38,297 nucleotides of DNA from Isotricha intestinalis (Eukaryota; Ciliophora; Litostomatea; Vestibuliferida; Isotrichidae): contig JAJJLU010000479.1 of the NCBI GenBank assembly GCA_023807065.1, positions 1 through 38,297 of the forward strand. Reading direction: 5' to 3'. Numbering within the stretch: position 1 is the first letter of the stretch; each line of letters starts with the position of its first letter. This document shows positions 29,198-38,297 of this stretch, in pieces. The position numbers and the translations under genes were made by a program. The notes beneath the pieces were generated by a model. It saw only the letters and a list, made by a program, of their open reading frames with translations. It made no database searches and was not told where the DNA came from.

Positions 29198-30468
29198 ATG
29201 CCAAAAGTAAGTGGAAAAAGAAAAAAAACAAAAACTCATGAAGAAGAAGAGGAACTTGGAAAAGACATCCCTAGATGTAAGAAAAAATGTATATAAAATT
29301 AATAGCCATTATAATAAAAAGAGGTAAAGTAGGTCAATTTTTAACAAAACTTGTAAATGAAATGAGATTAGTAATGTACCCTTATACAGCAATAAATTTA
29401 AAAGAATCAACATCAAATAATATAAAAGATTTTTTATCTTTAGTTGATATATATGGTTTATCTCATATGATGATGTTTACAAATACAGAAAAAAATTCTT
29501 ATTTACGTTTAGCAAAAATGCCAAAAGGACCTACAATAACTTTTAAAATAAAATCATATTGTTTGTCTTCAGATATATTTAGATCTTCTGAACATAATAA
29601 AAAGCCTTTAACAAAAAATTTTGATCATATTCCTATTATAATAATGAATGGTTTTAATTCTACAAATATATCTGAAAAATATGAAACACCATTAAAAACA
29701 ATTTCAATGATGTTTCAATCATTTTTTCCTCCTTTAAATTTAACAGAAATTCAAATGAAAAAATGTAAAAGAGTAGTTTTATTAAATTTAAATAATGAAA
29801 ATAATGAAGAACCTGAATTATTATTTAGACATTATGATATTGATATAGAAAAATTTTCAATAAAAAAAACAATTTCAAATTTAATAAACACAAATGGAAT
29901 AAATAAAGATTTAAGTAAATTTAATAATATTGCAGATTATGTTTTAAAACAAAGTGGATATACTGATCAAAGTGATACTGATAATAATATGGGTGAATGT
30001 GATATTATCATTGATAAAAATTTAAAAGAAGAAAAAATTAAAATTAAATTAAGAGAAATTGGTCCGAGATTAAATTTAACTTTACATAAAATTGAAGAAG
30101 GATTTTTAAAAGGAAATGTTATTTTCCATTCTTTAATTAATAAATCTAAAAAAGAAATCAAGGAAATTATGATGGAATTAAAAAAGAAAAAACAAATTAA
30201 AAAAGAAAGAATACAATTACAGGAAAAAAAAATTAAAGAAAAAGAAATAAAAAAAAAAGAAAATGAAAAAAAAAATGAAGAAAATGATGTTTCAGATGTA
30301 AAATTATTGAATAAAAAAACTGAAAGAAGTGAAGTTGATAAAAAAAATAAAAAATTAAATAAAAAAAATAAAAATAAAGGAAAAAAGACTAAATTTAATC
30401 CTCAAAAAGAAATAATTATGACAAAAAGAAGTATAAAACAATTTAATAATTTAAAAAAATATAAATAA
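29198..30468 (+). CDS. SSF1: Ssf1/Peter Pan Brix-domain ribosome biogenesis protein (413 aa, one intron)
   Basis: Exons 29198-29276 and 29306-30468 join with a split Ser codon. The Brix domain starts at IIIKRGKVGQFLTKLVNEMR, followed by MYPYTAINLKE, the conserved 'M.P.TA..LKe' of Ssf1/PPAN, and has LSHMMMFTNTEKNSYLRLAKMPKGPTITFKI, the signature segment of this subfamily. A second half ends near LREIGPRLNLTLHKIEEGF, with 'GPR..L.L.KIe.G' typical of the sigma-70-like Brix motif. The C-terminal 110 residues are an almost pure Lys/Glu coiled stretch. Ssf1 with Rrp15 and Rrp14 acts in early 60S (27S pre-rRNA) assembly in the nucleolus. The stop is TAA. Confidence 0.93.
29277..29305 (+). other. Intron of the SSF1 gene (29 nt)
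   Basis: GTAAGA at 29277 and AATAG ending at 29305, phase 1. It sits 26 codons after the ATG and its removal connects the Lys/Glu-rich start to the Brix domain. Confidence 0.92.
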
Positions 30469-30853
30469 ATTAATAAAAAAGAATTTTGATTTTGGTTTAA
30501 AAAAAAGAGATTTTATAGATAAGATAAGATAAAACCAAAATGAATAAATATAAGTATACATTTTCAGAATAAAAATAATAAATTAAAACTTTATCAGTAA
30601 ATATTATAAAATTATTATTTTTTCCATTTAAACATTATTTCCATAATTAATTATAAATATATTAAGTTTAAAATAAATGTAAAATAATTTATCGTAAATA
30701 TTATTTAATGAAAAATAATAAATTTATTTAATTATAATATAATATCATCAATGTTTTATAATTTTCCCATAAATAAATAATATATTTTCCTTAATTTATA
30801 TTTAATTGTTTATAAAATTTATTATAAAATAAAAATTATTATTACATTAAAAA
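30469..30853. other. Intergenic spacer, nothing recognisable
   Basis: This is 385 bp of A/T-rich sequence between two plus-strand genes. The only internal feature is a short GATAAGATAAGATAA run near 30515-30531. No open frame, RNA gene or terminator can be identified. Confidence 0.45.
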
Positions 30854-32734
30854 ATGAAATATTTTAAACATTTAGATATATATGGGCTAACATTTAATTT
30901 TACAACATTTCAATCTCTACATTTTAAAACTTTTGTAGGAGGATTACTAAGTATAATATCAGTATCTTTAATGTTTATATTTTGTTTTTTATTTGGAAAA
31001 GATTTTTTTTTTAAACAAAATCCAAAAGTTTTAATATCAAATGAAAAACCAACAACATATCAAATATTTAATTTAACTCAAAATGATCTTCTTTTAGCAT
31101 GGAGAATAAATGATCTATATGGAAATGAAGTAGATGTTTCTGGAAAAATATATCCAATATTTTATTATTTTTCAATAGAAAGAAATTCAGTTTCAAGGAA
31201 AATTATAAAATCAACAAGAATATCATTAGAATATTCAAAATGTCATTATGTAAGTAGATCAGATTTAGATTGGTTATCTGATTTAAATAATTATTATTGT
31301 GTTGATTTTAATAATTTACCTTCAGGAGGAGGAACTGAAAATTCTTTTTTTTATTATTTTGCAATATATATTTCATATTGCGAAAATGGAATTGAATATT
31401 CTGAAGATAAATGTGCTTCTTTAAGTGATTTATCTTCTATTATTGAAAAACAATGGGAATTTGAATTAATTTATCCTGAATATTATTTTCAACCTAATGA
31501 TTTAAGTAAACCTTTAAAAATTTCTTATTCTACTTATACTCAAAGATTAACTAAAAATTTGCAAAAAAAAGATGTTTTTATTTTTCAAAATATTCAATTT
31601 AAAGATGATCAAGGTATTTTTTTTAGTCAAATTAAAGAAACTGAAGTTATGGCTTTATCTTCTCATTATAGTGATTATTTTTTAGTTGAAGATAATGATT
31701 TAATTACTACTGGGCAAAGTTCTTTTATTTATTATTGTGAATTTTATATTAGTAAAGATTTTACACAATATTCAAGATCTTATTTGAAATTAAAAGATAT
31801 TATTGCTGTTACTGGTTCTATAATTAAAATTATTATTGTTTGCTTTCAAGTTATTTGTAATTTTTATGGAAGAGTTGAAAGAGAATTAAAAATGGTTAAA
31901 AATTTCATTGATTTTGAAAAAGAAAAAAAACCAAAAATGATAAAAAAAATAAAAATACCAAAAATTTCCAATACTCTTATTATTAATAAATGTAAACCTA
32001 AGGAGGAATCAATTATTTCATTATCTGTTTTTAATAAATCATTAAATGAAAAATTTAAATTTTTAAAAATAAATAATATGGAAAGTCAAAATAATAGTTT
32101 TAATAGTATTAGTCAAATGAAATTAAACAAAGAAATATTTCAAAGTAAAACAGTAATGATGAATAGTGATTTTCCTCACAATAATAATTCAAACGATTTA
32201 AAATTGAATGATATTCAATATGAAGATTTTCAAAACATAATAAAAAATAAAAGTATGTTTAATTCAAAAATACAAAATAAATTATTTAGTCATATTAATA
32301 TATTCTTTTACTATTTTTTTGGTAAATTTGATTGTTTGTTTAAAAATAAAAAATATATCATTTATAAAATGGCTCAAAAATATATTAAAAAAATGTTTGA
32401 TATAGAATATTATATGCAAATGATTAAAGAATTAAAATTTTTAGAAAAAATAATTTTACAAGAAGAACATAGGAAATGTGCTTTACAGTTTTTAAAAAAC
32501 CCTAATATTAATAATGAAGAAGAATTAAATGGATTTTATGGATTTATTTCTCAAGAACAAGAATTAATTGGAGTTGAACAAATTGTAAATAAATTTAAAG
32601 AAATTCATAATATTGAATATGGATTTACAAACGAAAAAAAAATGTCTTTAAATATAATTATAAATGATATAGACAATAAAATTATAGATAACCTCAATAA
32701 TGAGATTCAAAAGAAAATAGAGGAAAATTTTTAA
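30854..32734 (+). CDS. Two-pass membrane protein of a ciliate-type family (626 aa)
   Basis: The start, FKHLDIYGLTFNF then FKTFVGGLLSIISV, matches a large family of putative transmembrane proteins seen in Paramecium and Tetrahymena, in which 'DIFG..f.f.f.....f.T..Gg..S' leads into a first membrane segment (about residues 28-50). Residues 55-315 would be luminal or extracellular and contain six or so cysteines and several possible N-glycosylation sites. A second membrane segment lies near 318-340. The C-terminal 285 residues are cytosolic, charged, with an Asn/Ser-rich stretch near 400-470 and helices to the end. The function of the family is not known to me. It has a single exon and a TAA stop. 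The family resemblance is one of the better hints that the organism is a ciliate. Confidence 0.65.
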   Translation: MKYFKHLDIYGLTFNFTTFQSLHFKTFVGGLLSIISVSLMFIFCFLFGKDFFFKQNPKVLISNEKPTTYQIFNLTQNDLLLAWRINDLYGNEVDVSGKIYPIFYYFSIERNSVSRKIIKSTRISLEYSKCHYVSRSDLDWLSDLNNYYCVDFNNLPSGGGTENSFFYYFAIYISYCENGIEYSEDKCASLSDLSSIIEKQWEFELIYPEYYFQPNDLSKPLKISYSTYTQRLTKNLQKKDVFIFQNIQFKDDQGIFFSQIKETEVMALSSHYSDYFLVEDNDLITTGQSSFIYYCEFYISKDFTQYSRSYLKLKDIIAVTGSIIKIIIVCFQVICNFYGRVERELKMVKNFIDFEKEKKPKMIKKIKIPKISNTLIINKCKPKEESIISLSVFNKSLNEKFKFLKINNMESQNNSFNSISQMKLNKEIFQSKTVMMNSDFPHNNNSNDLKLNDIQYEDFQNIIKNKSMFNSKIQNKLFSHINIFFYYFFGKFDCLFKNKKYIIYKMAQKYIKKMFDIEYYMQMIKELKFLEKIILQEEHRKCALQFLKNPNINNEEELNGFYGFISQEQELIGVEQIVNKFKEIHNIEYGFTNEKKMSLNIIINDIDNKIIDNLNNEIQKKIEENF

Positions 32735-32845
32735 AAATTGTATTGAATTGTTTTAATATAAATTGTGTTTTTAGTTATATGATTAAATAATTAAAATTAT
32801 ATCAATAAACAATATTATAAATAATTTTATAAATTAAAAAGGAAT

Positions 32846-33466
32846 ATGAAAAATATTTTTTTATCTCTTATCTTTTTATTCCAATCAACTTTCACAGCAA
32901 AAAGTAATAAATCAAAAAGTGATCATTGTACTCTTACAGAAAAGCCGAGTAAAGATCCTTTTCCTTCTTTAGTAAAATGTTATAAATATAATAATGAAGC
33001 ATGTTGTATGAGTGTTCATGATGATTATATAAGTAATTATATAAGTACTTTATTAACAGATCCTTGTTTAAGAAAATATTCAGAATTTGAAGATTTAATG
33101 TGTTTAGCATGTCATCCTTTAGAAAGTAACTATGTTGATTCAGAAAACAAAAAGATTAGAATATGCAAAGATTTTGCAATGAGATTATGGAATGCTTCTG
33201 AATATGATGAGTTAAATAAACCTACAGATATTTTTGATAATTGTGGATTTAAATCTGATAATTTTGAGATTGATGATAAATTTATTATTCCTAGTAAACA
33301 TTGGGATAATTTCACTCATTTTTTTACTGATATTCGCGTTCCTTTATTTGAAGATTATGATTTAACTCTTATTAATAATGATGAAGGTCAATGTTATAAT
33401 ATTGGAGGAATTCAAAATTTAAATTTTATCATTTGTATTTTTTGTATGATACTTGTTTTATTGTAA
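32846..33466 (+). CDS. Secreted Cys-rich folate-receptor-like protein, probable GPI anchor (206 aa)
   Basis: A clear signal peptide comes first (residues 1-18, NIFLSLIFLFQSTFT). The mature part has about a dozen cysteines with the spacing CTLTEKP... CYKYNNEACC... DPCLRKY... LMCLACHPLES... RICKDFAMRLW... DNCGF. The 'Y...tCC', 'C..CHP' and 'IC..f...lw' order recalls folate-receptor/riboflavin-binding-like proteins, in which these cysteines pair. The C-terminus ends in a hydrophobic run (NFIICIFCMILVLL) with no charged tail, like a GPI attachment signal. It is therefore likely a cell-surface protein. Ligand binding cannot be inferred; the folate-pocket residues were not identified. Confidence 0.6.
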   Translation: MKNIFLSLIFLFQSTFTAKSNKSKSDHCTLTEKPSKDPFPSLVKCYKYNNEACCMSVHDDYISNYISTLLTDPCLRKYSEFEDLMCLACHPLESNYVDSENKKIRICKDFAMRLWNASEYDELNKPTDIFDNCGFKSDNFEIDDKFIIPSKHWDNFTHFFTDIRVPLFEDYDLTLINNDEGQCYNIGGIQNLNFIICIFCMILVLL

Positions 33467-33576
33467 TATTTGTAATTCTTTTTATCTAAATAATTATACA
33501 AAATATAAAAACACATAAATATTATTTTTAAATATATTTAAATAATTTGGAATATATTTTTTAGATAATTAAATAA

Positions 33577-35040
33577 ATGTTAATTCACTCCAATAATAAT
33601 AATGATTCATGTTTATTAAAAATTAATTCATCTCAAATTCAAAAATGTATTAATATAATTATCTCTTTTCTTCCTGAAACATATAAAAAATCATTATGTC
33701 AAATTTTGAGACAAAAAATTAATAAAATCAATTCAAAGAAAGTTCTTAAATTTACTAATCTTAAACTAAAAAATGAATATTCAATTGATGATAAAGAAAA
33801 TATTCAAATGAATAATAAAGCTTCATTACTCTATTCTGATAATCAAATTAAAAAAACTAATACAATTCCTTATTCTAAAAGTTATAATTTAAATTCAACT
33901 GAAAAATTAAAAATTACTCCATTTTCAGAAGAAAAATCAGTTAATAAAAATTCAAAGAATTTTTTTTTTATTGTTCAAAGTTTTAAAAGTGTAATTGAAC
34001 AATTTAATCTTCCTTCTTTTTCAGATATGAAAATTATTTCAAAAAAGAATTATTTATTTTATAATATTCTGAGTGAAAATATTTTTGAAATTACAAATAT
34101 AATAGATTATAATAATAAAATAATATATGATTTTAAATGTATGGCAATAAATGAAATTAAAAAAATAATTCAAAAGACTTTTATATGTAATAAAGAAAAT
34201 AATTTTAATTTATATATTTATGGTTCATTTGCAAATGGATTAAATATTGAAACAAGTGATATAGATTTATTACTTACTTATAATGAAAAAGCGAATTGTA
34301 GTCAAATTCTAATTGAAGAATTAAGTGAAAAATTAGAATTAAGTAAAATATTTAAATCAGTTCAAAAAATAACACATGCTCATGTTCCTATAATTAAATT
34401 AAATTATGAAATTTCAAATAATGAAATGAAGAAAATAGGAATTAATGATATTCATATTGATATTTCTTTTCAAAATATTTTTAATAAAAAGATTATACCA
34501 TCTTTATTAATTGTAAATTATATTAAAAGATATTTAAAAATTGTTCCAGGAGGAAGAAATATAATTTTAATTATTAAAAAATATTTATATAATAAAGGTT
34601 TGAATTCTTATTATAATGGAGGACTTTCTTCTTTTTCTATTTTTTTACTTGTATTTTCTTTTTTCAAATATAGATTTAGTTTAAATATAAAAATTAAAAA
34701 TGATAATTTTGGTTTATTTTTGTTTCAATTCTTAGAATTTTATTCTCAATTTGATTTTACAAAATTTGGAATTGATCTAAATAGATATAATCCTTTTTTT
34801 ACTTTAATTTTTTATCCAATGACAATATCTGAATATGGTGGTCCTGTTATTATTGATCCTATTACTCATATTAATATTGGAAGTGGCTCTTTCAGAATTA
34901 ATGAAATTAAACAAAGTTTTAACAATTTCAAAAATAATTTAAGAGAATTATATGAAAAAGATAAAAATGAAAATGACTTATTTTATCTAAGAATTGAAAA
35001 TTATGTAAATTATTGTTTAAATCAAAATAAGAAAATATAA
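33577..35040 (+). CDS. Non-canonical poly(A) polymerase / TRF4-type nucleotidyltransferase (487 aa)
   Basis: After a 140-residue, Ser/Asn-rich N-terminus comes a DNA-polymerase-beta-type nucleotidyltransferase domain: YGSFANGL near residue 215, SDIDLLL with the two metal-binding aspartates D228 and D230, and the third at D295 in IHIDISF. The PAP-associated region follows: LLIVNYIKRYLK, then LNSYYNGGLSSFSIFLLV, the nucleotide-recognition 'Ny..gGlsSy.l..m' segment of TRF4/PAPD5 proteins, and DPITHINIGSGSFRINEIKQSF. These features point to an RNA-tailing enzyme of the TRF4/PAPD5 group, which polyadenylates nuclear RNAs for exosome decay. Cid1-type uridylyl activity cannot be excluded. The stop is TAA. 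Confidence 0.88.
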   Translation: MLIHSNNNNDSCLLKINSSQIQKCINIIISFLPETYKKSLCQILRQKINKINSKKVLKFTNLKLKNEYSIDDKENIQMNNKASLLYSDNQIKKTNTIPYSKSYNLNSTEKLKITPFSEEKSVNKNSKNFFFIVQSFKSVIEQFNLPSFSDMKIISKKNYLFYNILSENIFEITNIIDYNNKIIYDFKCMAINEIKKIIQKTFICNKENNFNLYIYGSFANGLNIETSDIDLLLTYNEKANCSQILIEELSEKLELSKIFKSVQKITHAHVPIIKLNYEISNNEMKKIGINDIHIDISFQNIFNKKIIPSLLIVNYIKRYLKIVPGGRNIILIIKKYLYNKGLNSYYNGGLSSFSIFLLVFSFFKYRFSLNIKIKNDNFGLFLFQFLEFYSQFDFTKFGIDLNRYNPFFTLIFYPMTISEYGGPVIIDPITHINIGSGSFRINEIKQSFNNFKNNLRELYEKDKNENDLFYLRIENYVNYCLNQNKKI

Positions 35041-35729
35041 ATAATACAATATTAATATATATTAAATAATTACCAATTAAATTTTTACATATGGATTATC
35101 TAAAATTATAAGTTATTTAATCATTATATTTCCTTACTAAGTTAAATATTTTTTTTTATTAAATAAATTATAATTAGGGAATTTCCTCGTTTAAATCAAA
35201 AAGTTATTGGGCTAGAATAAATATAACAAAAATATCATTTTAAAATAATATATTTGCAAACCTCTTCCATTATATAATTCATCAAATAAATTATTTCTTA
35301 TTATATCAAATTAAATTAGTTCTTATTTTAATTATTAATTGAATGAATTATTTTTTCATTCTTTATTCTACATTTTTTTATTGTTAACTATAACAAATTT
35401 TTTATTTTCCAAATTAAAATAAATAAATAATTTTAAAAAATTATGATTTTTGAAATTAACAAAAAATTTGATTGATTTTTTTGATATTCAAATATCATAA
35501 AATTAATTTAAATTCTTTCAAATTTTTTTTTCATTTTTCAAAATAATGATTTAAATTAAAAAGGATTTATATGACAAATAATTATAATTATTTAATTTCA
35601 TTGGGAATGAAAATCTATTTTTAAAAATTTTTCTTTATAAAATTGTATAAATTATATTTATTAAAAAAAAGATAGGGAAAAATTTTTAAAAAAATTATAA
35701 AAGTAATTAATAATTTATTAAATAGTATT
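35041..35729. other. Convergent 689-bp spacer, nothing recognisable
   Basis: This lies between the 3' ends of two converging genes. It is AT-rich with a few GC-richer spots (near 35175-35215 and 35258-35275) that do not form a gene, tRNA or clear hairpin. For a convergent gap it is long compared with the 32-, 97- and 108-bp ones elsewhere, so a small non-coding RNA is possible but unsupported. Confidence 0.4.
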
Positions 35730-36440
35730 TTAATATATATTTACAGTTCCTTCACCTCTCTCAATTTTATTTTGTTTTTCAAAATCAATATTTTCCTGCT
35801 CCCTATTAAAGTTAGTATAAGCAATAATTTGAAAAACAATAAACCCATCTAAAATAATAACATAAATTATAATAGCGGCAAAAGCTATTTGTCTTTCATT
35901 ACACAATATCATAAAATCATAAGTATCAAAATATAAAATATATTTCCCAATTCCAAGTAACAAAATATAAAAACAATAAATAATAGTAATAACTAAAAAA
36001 TCAAAAAAATAATTTTGAATATAATTATGTTCTCTAACAAAAGCATCAAGAACAACAAATCCACAAACTAATCCATGTAAAAAAATACTAGAAAGAATAG
36101 AAAAATCTCTTGATAAAGGTTGAAATTCATCCCCTAATAAAATTAGCATCCAATATAAAAAAACAACTGAAATAGCATATGGAATTGTTATTCTTATAAA
36201 AGTATCTCTTACAAAATTATTTAATTTAGTAAATTTTGTTATATTAAAATAATCTACTATATCACATATTGCTATACATGTTATATAAAATTGATCCATC
36301 CAAAGAGACCAAAATGTTAAATAAAATAATAATTCCCATGTTCTTTCTAATACTGTCCATGAATAAAAAAATATTATTAAAAGAAAAAAAGCTAAAATTG
36401 AATTTAATATTACTTTCCATAATGTCACTTTTTTATTCAT
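35730..36440 (-). CDS. AIG1/FAR-17a-type membrane hydrolase-like protein (236 aa)
   Basis: Six or so membrane segments span the protein. The arrangement fits the AIG1/ADTRP family of serine/threonine-type lipid hydrolases, whose catalytic pair is a Thr near residue 43 and a His near residue 134. Here T42 lies in YLTFWSLWMDQ at the matching place, and H122 in FLHGLVCGFV, following PYAISVVFLYWMLIL, which resembles the 'FP.g.fv...FW.l' segment. In mammals AIG1 and ADTRP cleave fatty-acid esters of hydroxy fatty acids. The last 25 residues are polar. It faces divergently from the next gene with 80 bp between the starts. The assignment rests on spacing and pattern, so moderate confidence. Confidence 0.6.
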   Translation of the reverse strand: MNKKVTLWKVILNSILAFFLLIIFFYSWTVLERTWELLFYLTFWSLWMDQFYITCIAICDIVDYFNITKFTKLNNFVRDTFIRITIPYAISVVFLYWMLILLGDEFQPLSRDFSILSSIFLHGLVCGFVVLDAFVREHNYIQNYFFDFLVITIIYCFYILLLGIGKYILYFDTYDFMILCNERQIAFAAIIIYVIILDGFIVFQIIAYTNFNREQENIDFEKQNKIERGEGTVNIY

Positions 36441-36520
36441 TCTTTTTTCTTTTGTATTTATTTATTTTTTTAATATATATATTTAAGTTAAATATAAACA
36501 AATTATATTAAATAAATAAA
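36441..36520. promoter_or_regulatory. 80-bp divergent intergenic spacer
   Basis: Only 80 bases lie between the start of the minus-strand AIG1-like gene (36440) and the ATG at 36521. Both promoters must lie here. T-rich on one half, A-rich on the other; no defined element. Confidence 0.45.
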
Positions 36521-37882
36521 ATGGAAATTTATCCTATTATTGAGAAATTGCTTTGTATTTTTTCAGTGTATAAATATTTTTTTTGCTTTTTATCAAGATT
36601 TACAACTTATGAAAATACAATTGAAGTTATACACATTTATAAATCCCATTTATTTATGCCTTATGAGAATGTAATCAATGAAAAACTTAGATTATATACT
36701 TTAAATGAAATTTTTAATTTACCTAATTATACTCCTTTTCTATCAATTGATGTTAGTTTATCTAATAATAATATTACTCAAACAAGATTTTTATCAAATA
36801 TTCAAGTATTAGTTGAAAATGAAGAATATTTTAAGTTAGAATTAGAATATCATTATTTTGATTTAATTCCTAGAGAAAAGATACCAAGTCAATTTCAGTT
36901 GAAACTCATTCAATTTTTATTTATATTTTTATTTATTTTTAATTCAATGAATATTATCAATGATATTTTAATAACAAAATACCCTATAATACCTTTTAAA
37001 ATTAATTTATATGTACTAGGATTTCTTCTAAATGTAGTTGTGGGGTTAATTTATTTAGAATATTCCTTTATTACTATAAATAATGATAAAAATACAAATC
37101 TTTATAAATATTTAACTTCTTTAATTTTATCTTTTACTAGTATAGTAAAATATTGTTTTATTTCTTGGGGAAAAATTATTGATATAAATTATGATACAAA
37201 GGCAATAAATTTAAAAGAAATTTGTGATTTTTTTAAAAATAATTTATTTATGGATTTTTTGGTTCCATATTTATCAAATATTAAAAAAGCTATTGAAAAA
37301 CCTTTATTTTTGAAAAGAACATATAAACAAATTATATTTGAAATTGGAATATTTATTTTTTTATTAATTAATAAAATGTTTGTTAATAGTATTTCTAAGA
37401 AAATTAACACAACTATAGGATTTTTAATTTTTTCAAATAATGGAGGTTTTACAGATTTAATAAAAGCTTTAGAATTAAAAAAAGAAAAAATTAATAAACA
37501 TTATTTAATTAATTCATTTCACTTAGGCTTTAATTTAATATATTTTATAATAAGAAAAGAGTTAATAATAGATGATATTACTATTATAGAAAATGTTTTA
37601 TTTTTTGTTATATTAAGTTTACTCTATTTACCACAACCTCTTCCTGATTCATATTTTATAGATTTAAGTATAATCTATGCTGATTTTAAAGTTATTTCAA
37701 AAAATAATTATAAAATTATTATTAAAAGAAATTCTACTTTTAATCATAAAGAAAAAGTATTTAAAGAATCTTTTAAAGTAAATAAACCTATATTAATATT
37801 AAATCCATTTTTCTCCAAAGAAAAAATGAATAGTGATAAAACTTTAAATCAAGCTCAATTAGGGTATTTTAAAAAAAGTTAA
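36521..37882 (+). CDS. Multi-pass membrane protein of unknown function (453 aa)
   Basis: I do not recognise this protein. Residues 1-30 are hydrophobic and could be a signal anchor. Residues 30-125 are polar with possible luminal N-glycosylation sites. Then come hydrophobic segments at about 128-150, 155-180, 193-215, 268-290, 325-345 and 352-378, and a basic tail rich in Lys and Asn. A motif LPQPLPDSYFIDLSIIYADF follows the last membrane segment. No catalytic motif or transporter signature is apparent. The single exon ends in TAA. It is the last gene before the right edge, and is divergent from the AIG1-like gene, so the two could share control, but no functional link is evident. Confidence 0.7.
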   Translation: MEIYPIIEKLLCIFSVYKYFFCFLSRFTTYENTIEVIHIYKSHLFMPYENVINEKLRLYTLNEIFNLPNYTPFLSIDVSLSNNNITQTRFLSNIQVLVENEEYFKLELEYHYFDLIPREKIPSQFQLKLIQFLFIFLFIFNSMNIINDILITKYPIIPFKINLYVLGFLLNVVVGLIYLEYSFITINNDKNTNLYKYLTSLILSFTSIVKYCFISWGKIIDINYDTKAINLKEICDFFKNNLFMDFLVPYLSNIKKAIEKPLFLKRTYKQIIFEIGIFIFLLINKMFVNSISKKINTTIGFLIFSNNGGFTDLIKALELKKEKINKHYLINSFHLGFNLIYFIIRKELIIDDITIIENVLFFVILSLLYLPQPLPDSYFIDLSIIYADFKVISKNNYKIIIKRNSTFNHKEKVFKESFKVNKPILILNPFFSKEKMNSDKTLNQAQLGYFKKS

Positions 37883-38132
37883 AATAGTTTTTTAATAATA
37901 TTCTTAAAAATTTTTATTTATTGAATATAAAAAATATTTTGAAAAAGAATATATAAGAAATTCATATGTTTATAAATTAATGTAATAAATTATAATTGTA
38001 CCCAAATTTTCAAAATAATATAATTTGAACTTAAATTTTTTTAATATTTTTTATAAAACAAACAAAATTTTTAATCTTTAAATGTGATTTTATAATTTAT
38101 AGTATTTGAATTTTTGGGCAGAAGATAAACCC
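37883..38132. other. AT-rich spacer before the terminal repeat
   Basis: No open frame or RNA gene is visible in this 3' flank of the last gene. Base composition shifts towards more G and C at its right end, where the repeat begins. Confidence 0.4.
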
Positions 38133-38220
38133 GTTTCCTGTTTTCCGGTTTTCCTGTCAATTTTCTGGTTTTCGGTCAATATTCGGGTTTTCAGTTAGAT
38201 TTCTGGTTTTCTGAAAGAAA
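38133..38220. repeat. Imperfect tandem repeat of about 20 bp, GC-richer than its surroundings
   Basis: Four successive units start at about 38141, 38161, 38181 and 38201 and share the core TTCYGGTTTTC followed by a variable GTCAAT or GTTAGAT end; a partial unit (TTTCCTG) precedes them. The period is 19-20 bp. This is the most G/C-rich stretch outside the telomere-like end, and it lies next to the right edge. Its role is unknown. Confidence 0.65.
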
Positions 38221-38297
38221 ACTATGATTTTTTGAAATAACTCTTGGATTTTGAAAATCTTTTAAATTTCGATAAAATCAGAATTAATTTTGAATAA

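Overview
The window looks like the left end of a ciliate macronuclear (somatic) chromosome. It opens with 30 bases of a C-rich 7-mer, CCCCAAT, on the 5' end, which is the strand orientation expected of a telomere. The rest is very AT-rich (about four fifths by eye), gene-dense, and has very short GT-AG introns: six are supported, 18 or 24 to 33 nt long. All readable genes use the standard genetic code. TAA is the usual stop; TAG ends two genes (at 21885 and 25359) and TGA ends two (at 19732 and at 11358 on the minus strand). No readable gene needs a stop codon read as an amino acid. That excludes the TAR=Gln code of Tetrahymena, Paramecium and Oxytricha and fits lineages that kept the standard code, such as heterotrichs or litostomes; I cannot name the species. 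The right edge carries no telomere, so the chromosome probably continues or the contig is broken there.

Layout. 1-240: telomere, short AT-rich leader, and a tiny upstream ORF. 241-6661: an unknown multi-membrane protein; a minus-strand pair (RNase H2 subunit B-like with a C-terminal PIP box, and a Myb/Rap1-like protein); then, divergently, a kinesin-like protein whose ATPase motifs are degraded. 6981-13427: an F-box protein; a minus-strand kinase with a second, pseudokinase-like domain; and the nucleolar protein Utp14. 13766-21885: Mon2, profilin (minus), a small CaaX-ended protein, and a UVRAG/Vps38-like protein. 22042-25359: a PKG-like kinase with several cyclic-nucleotide-binding folds. 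25360-26951: a 1.6-kb gene-poor stretch. 26952-30468: a small PB1 + NBR1-type protein, a DHHC palmitoyltransferase, and the Brix protein Ssf1. 30854-37882: a two-pass membrane protein of a type common in ciliates, a secreted folate-receptor-like protein with a GPI-type tail, a TRF4-type nucleotidyltransferase, an AIG1/FAR-17a-type membrane hydrolase (minus), and an unknown multi-membrane protein. 38133-38220: a diverged tandem repeat of about 20 bp.

There are no operons. Genes alternate strands, with convergent gaps as small as 32 bp and divergent gaps as small as 59 bp. Most genes are ordinary eukaryotic housekeeping: ribosome biogenesis (Utp14, Ssf1), endosome/Golgi traffic and autophagy (Mon2, UVRAG-like, NBR1-like), RNA and DNA maintenance (RNase H2B, TRF4-type), actin (profilin) and signalling (two kinases). 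The points that stand out are the telomere repeat, the pseudo-motor kinesin, the Rap1-like candidate, the kinase-pseudokinase fusion, the PKG-like kinase lacking the usual cyclic-nucleotide arginines, and the extremely short introns. No tRNA, rRNA, CRISPR array or intact transposon was seen.
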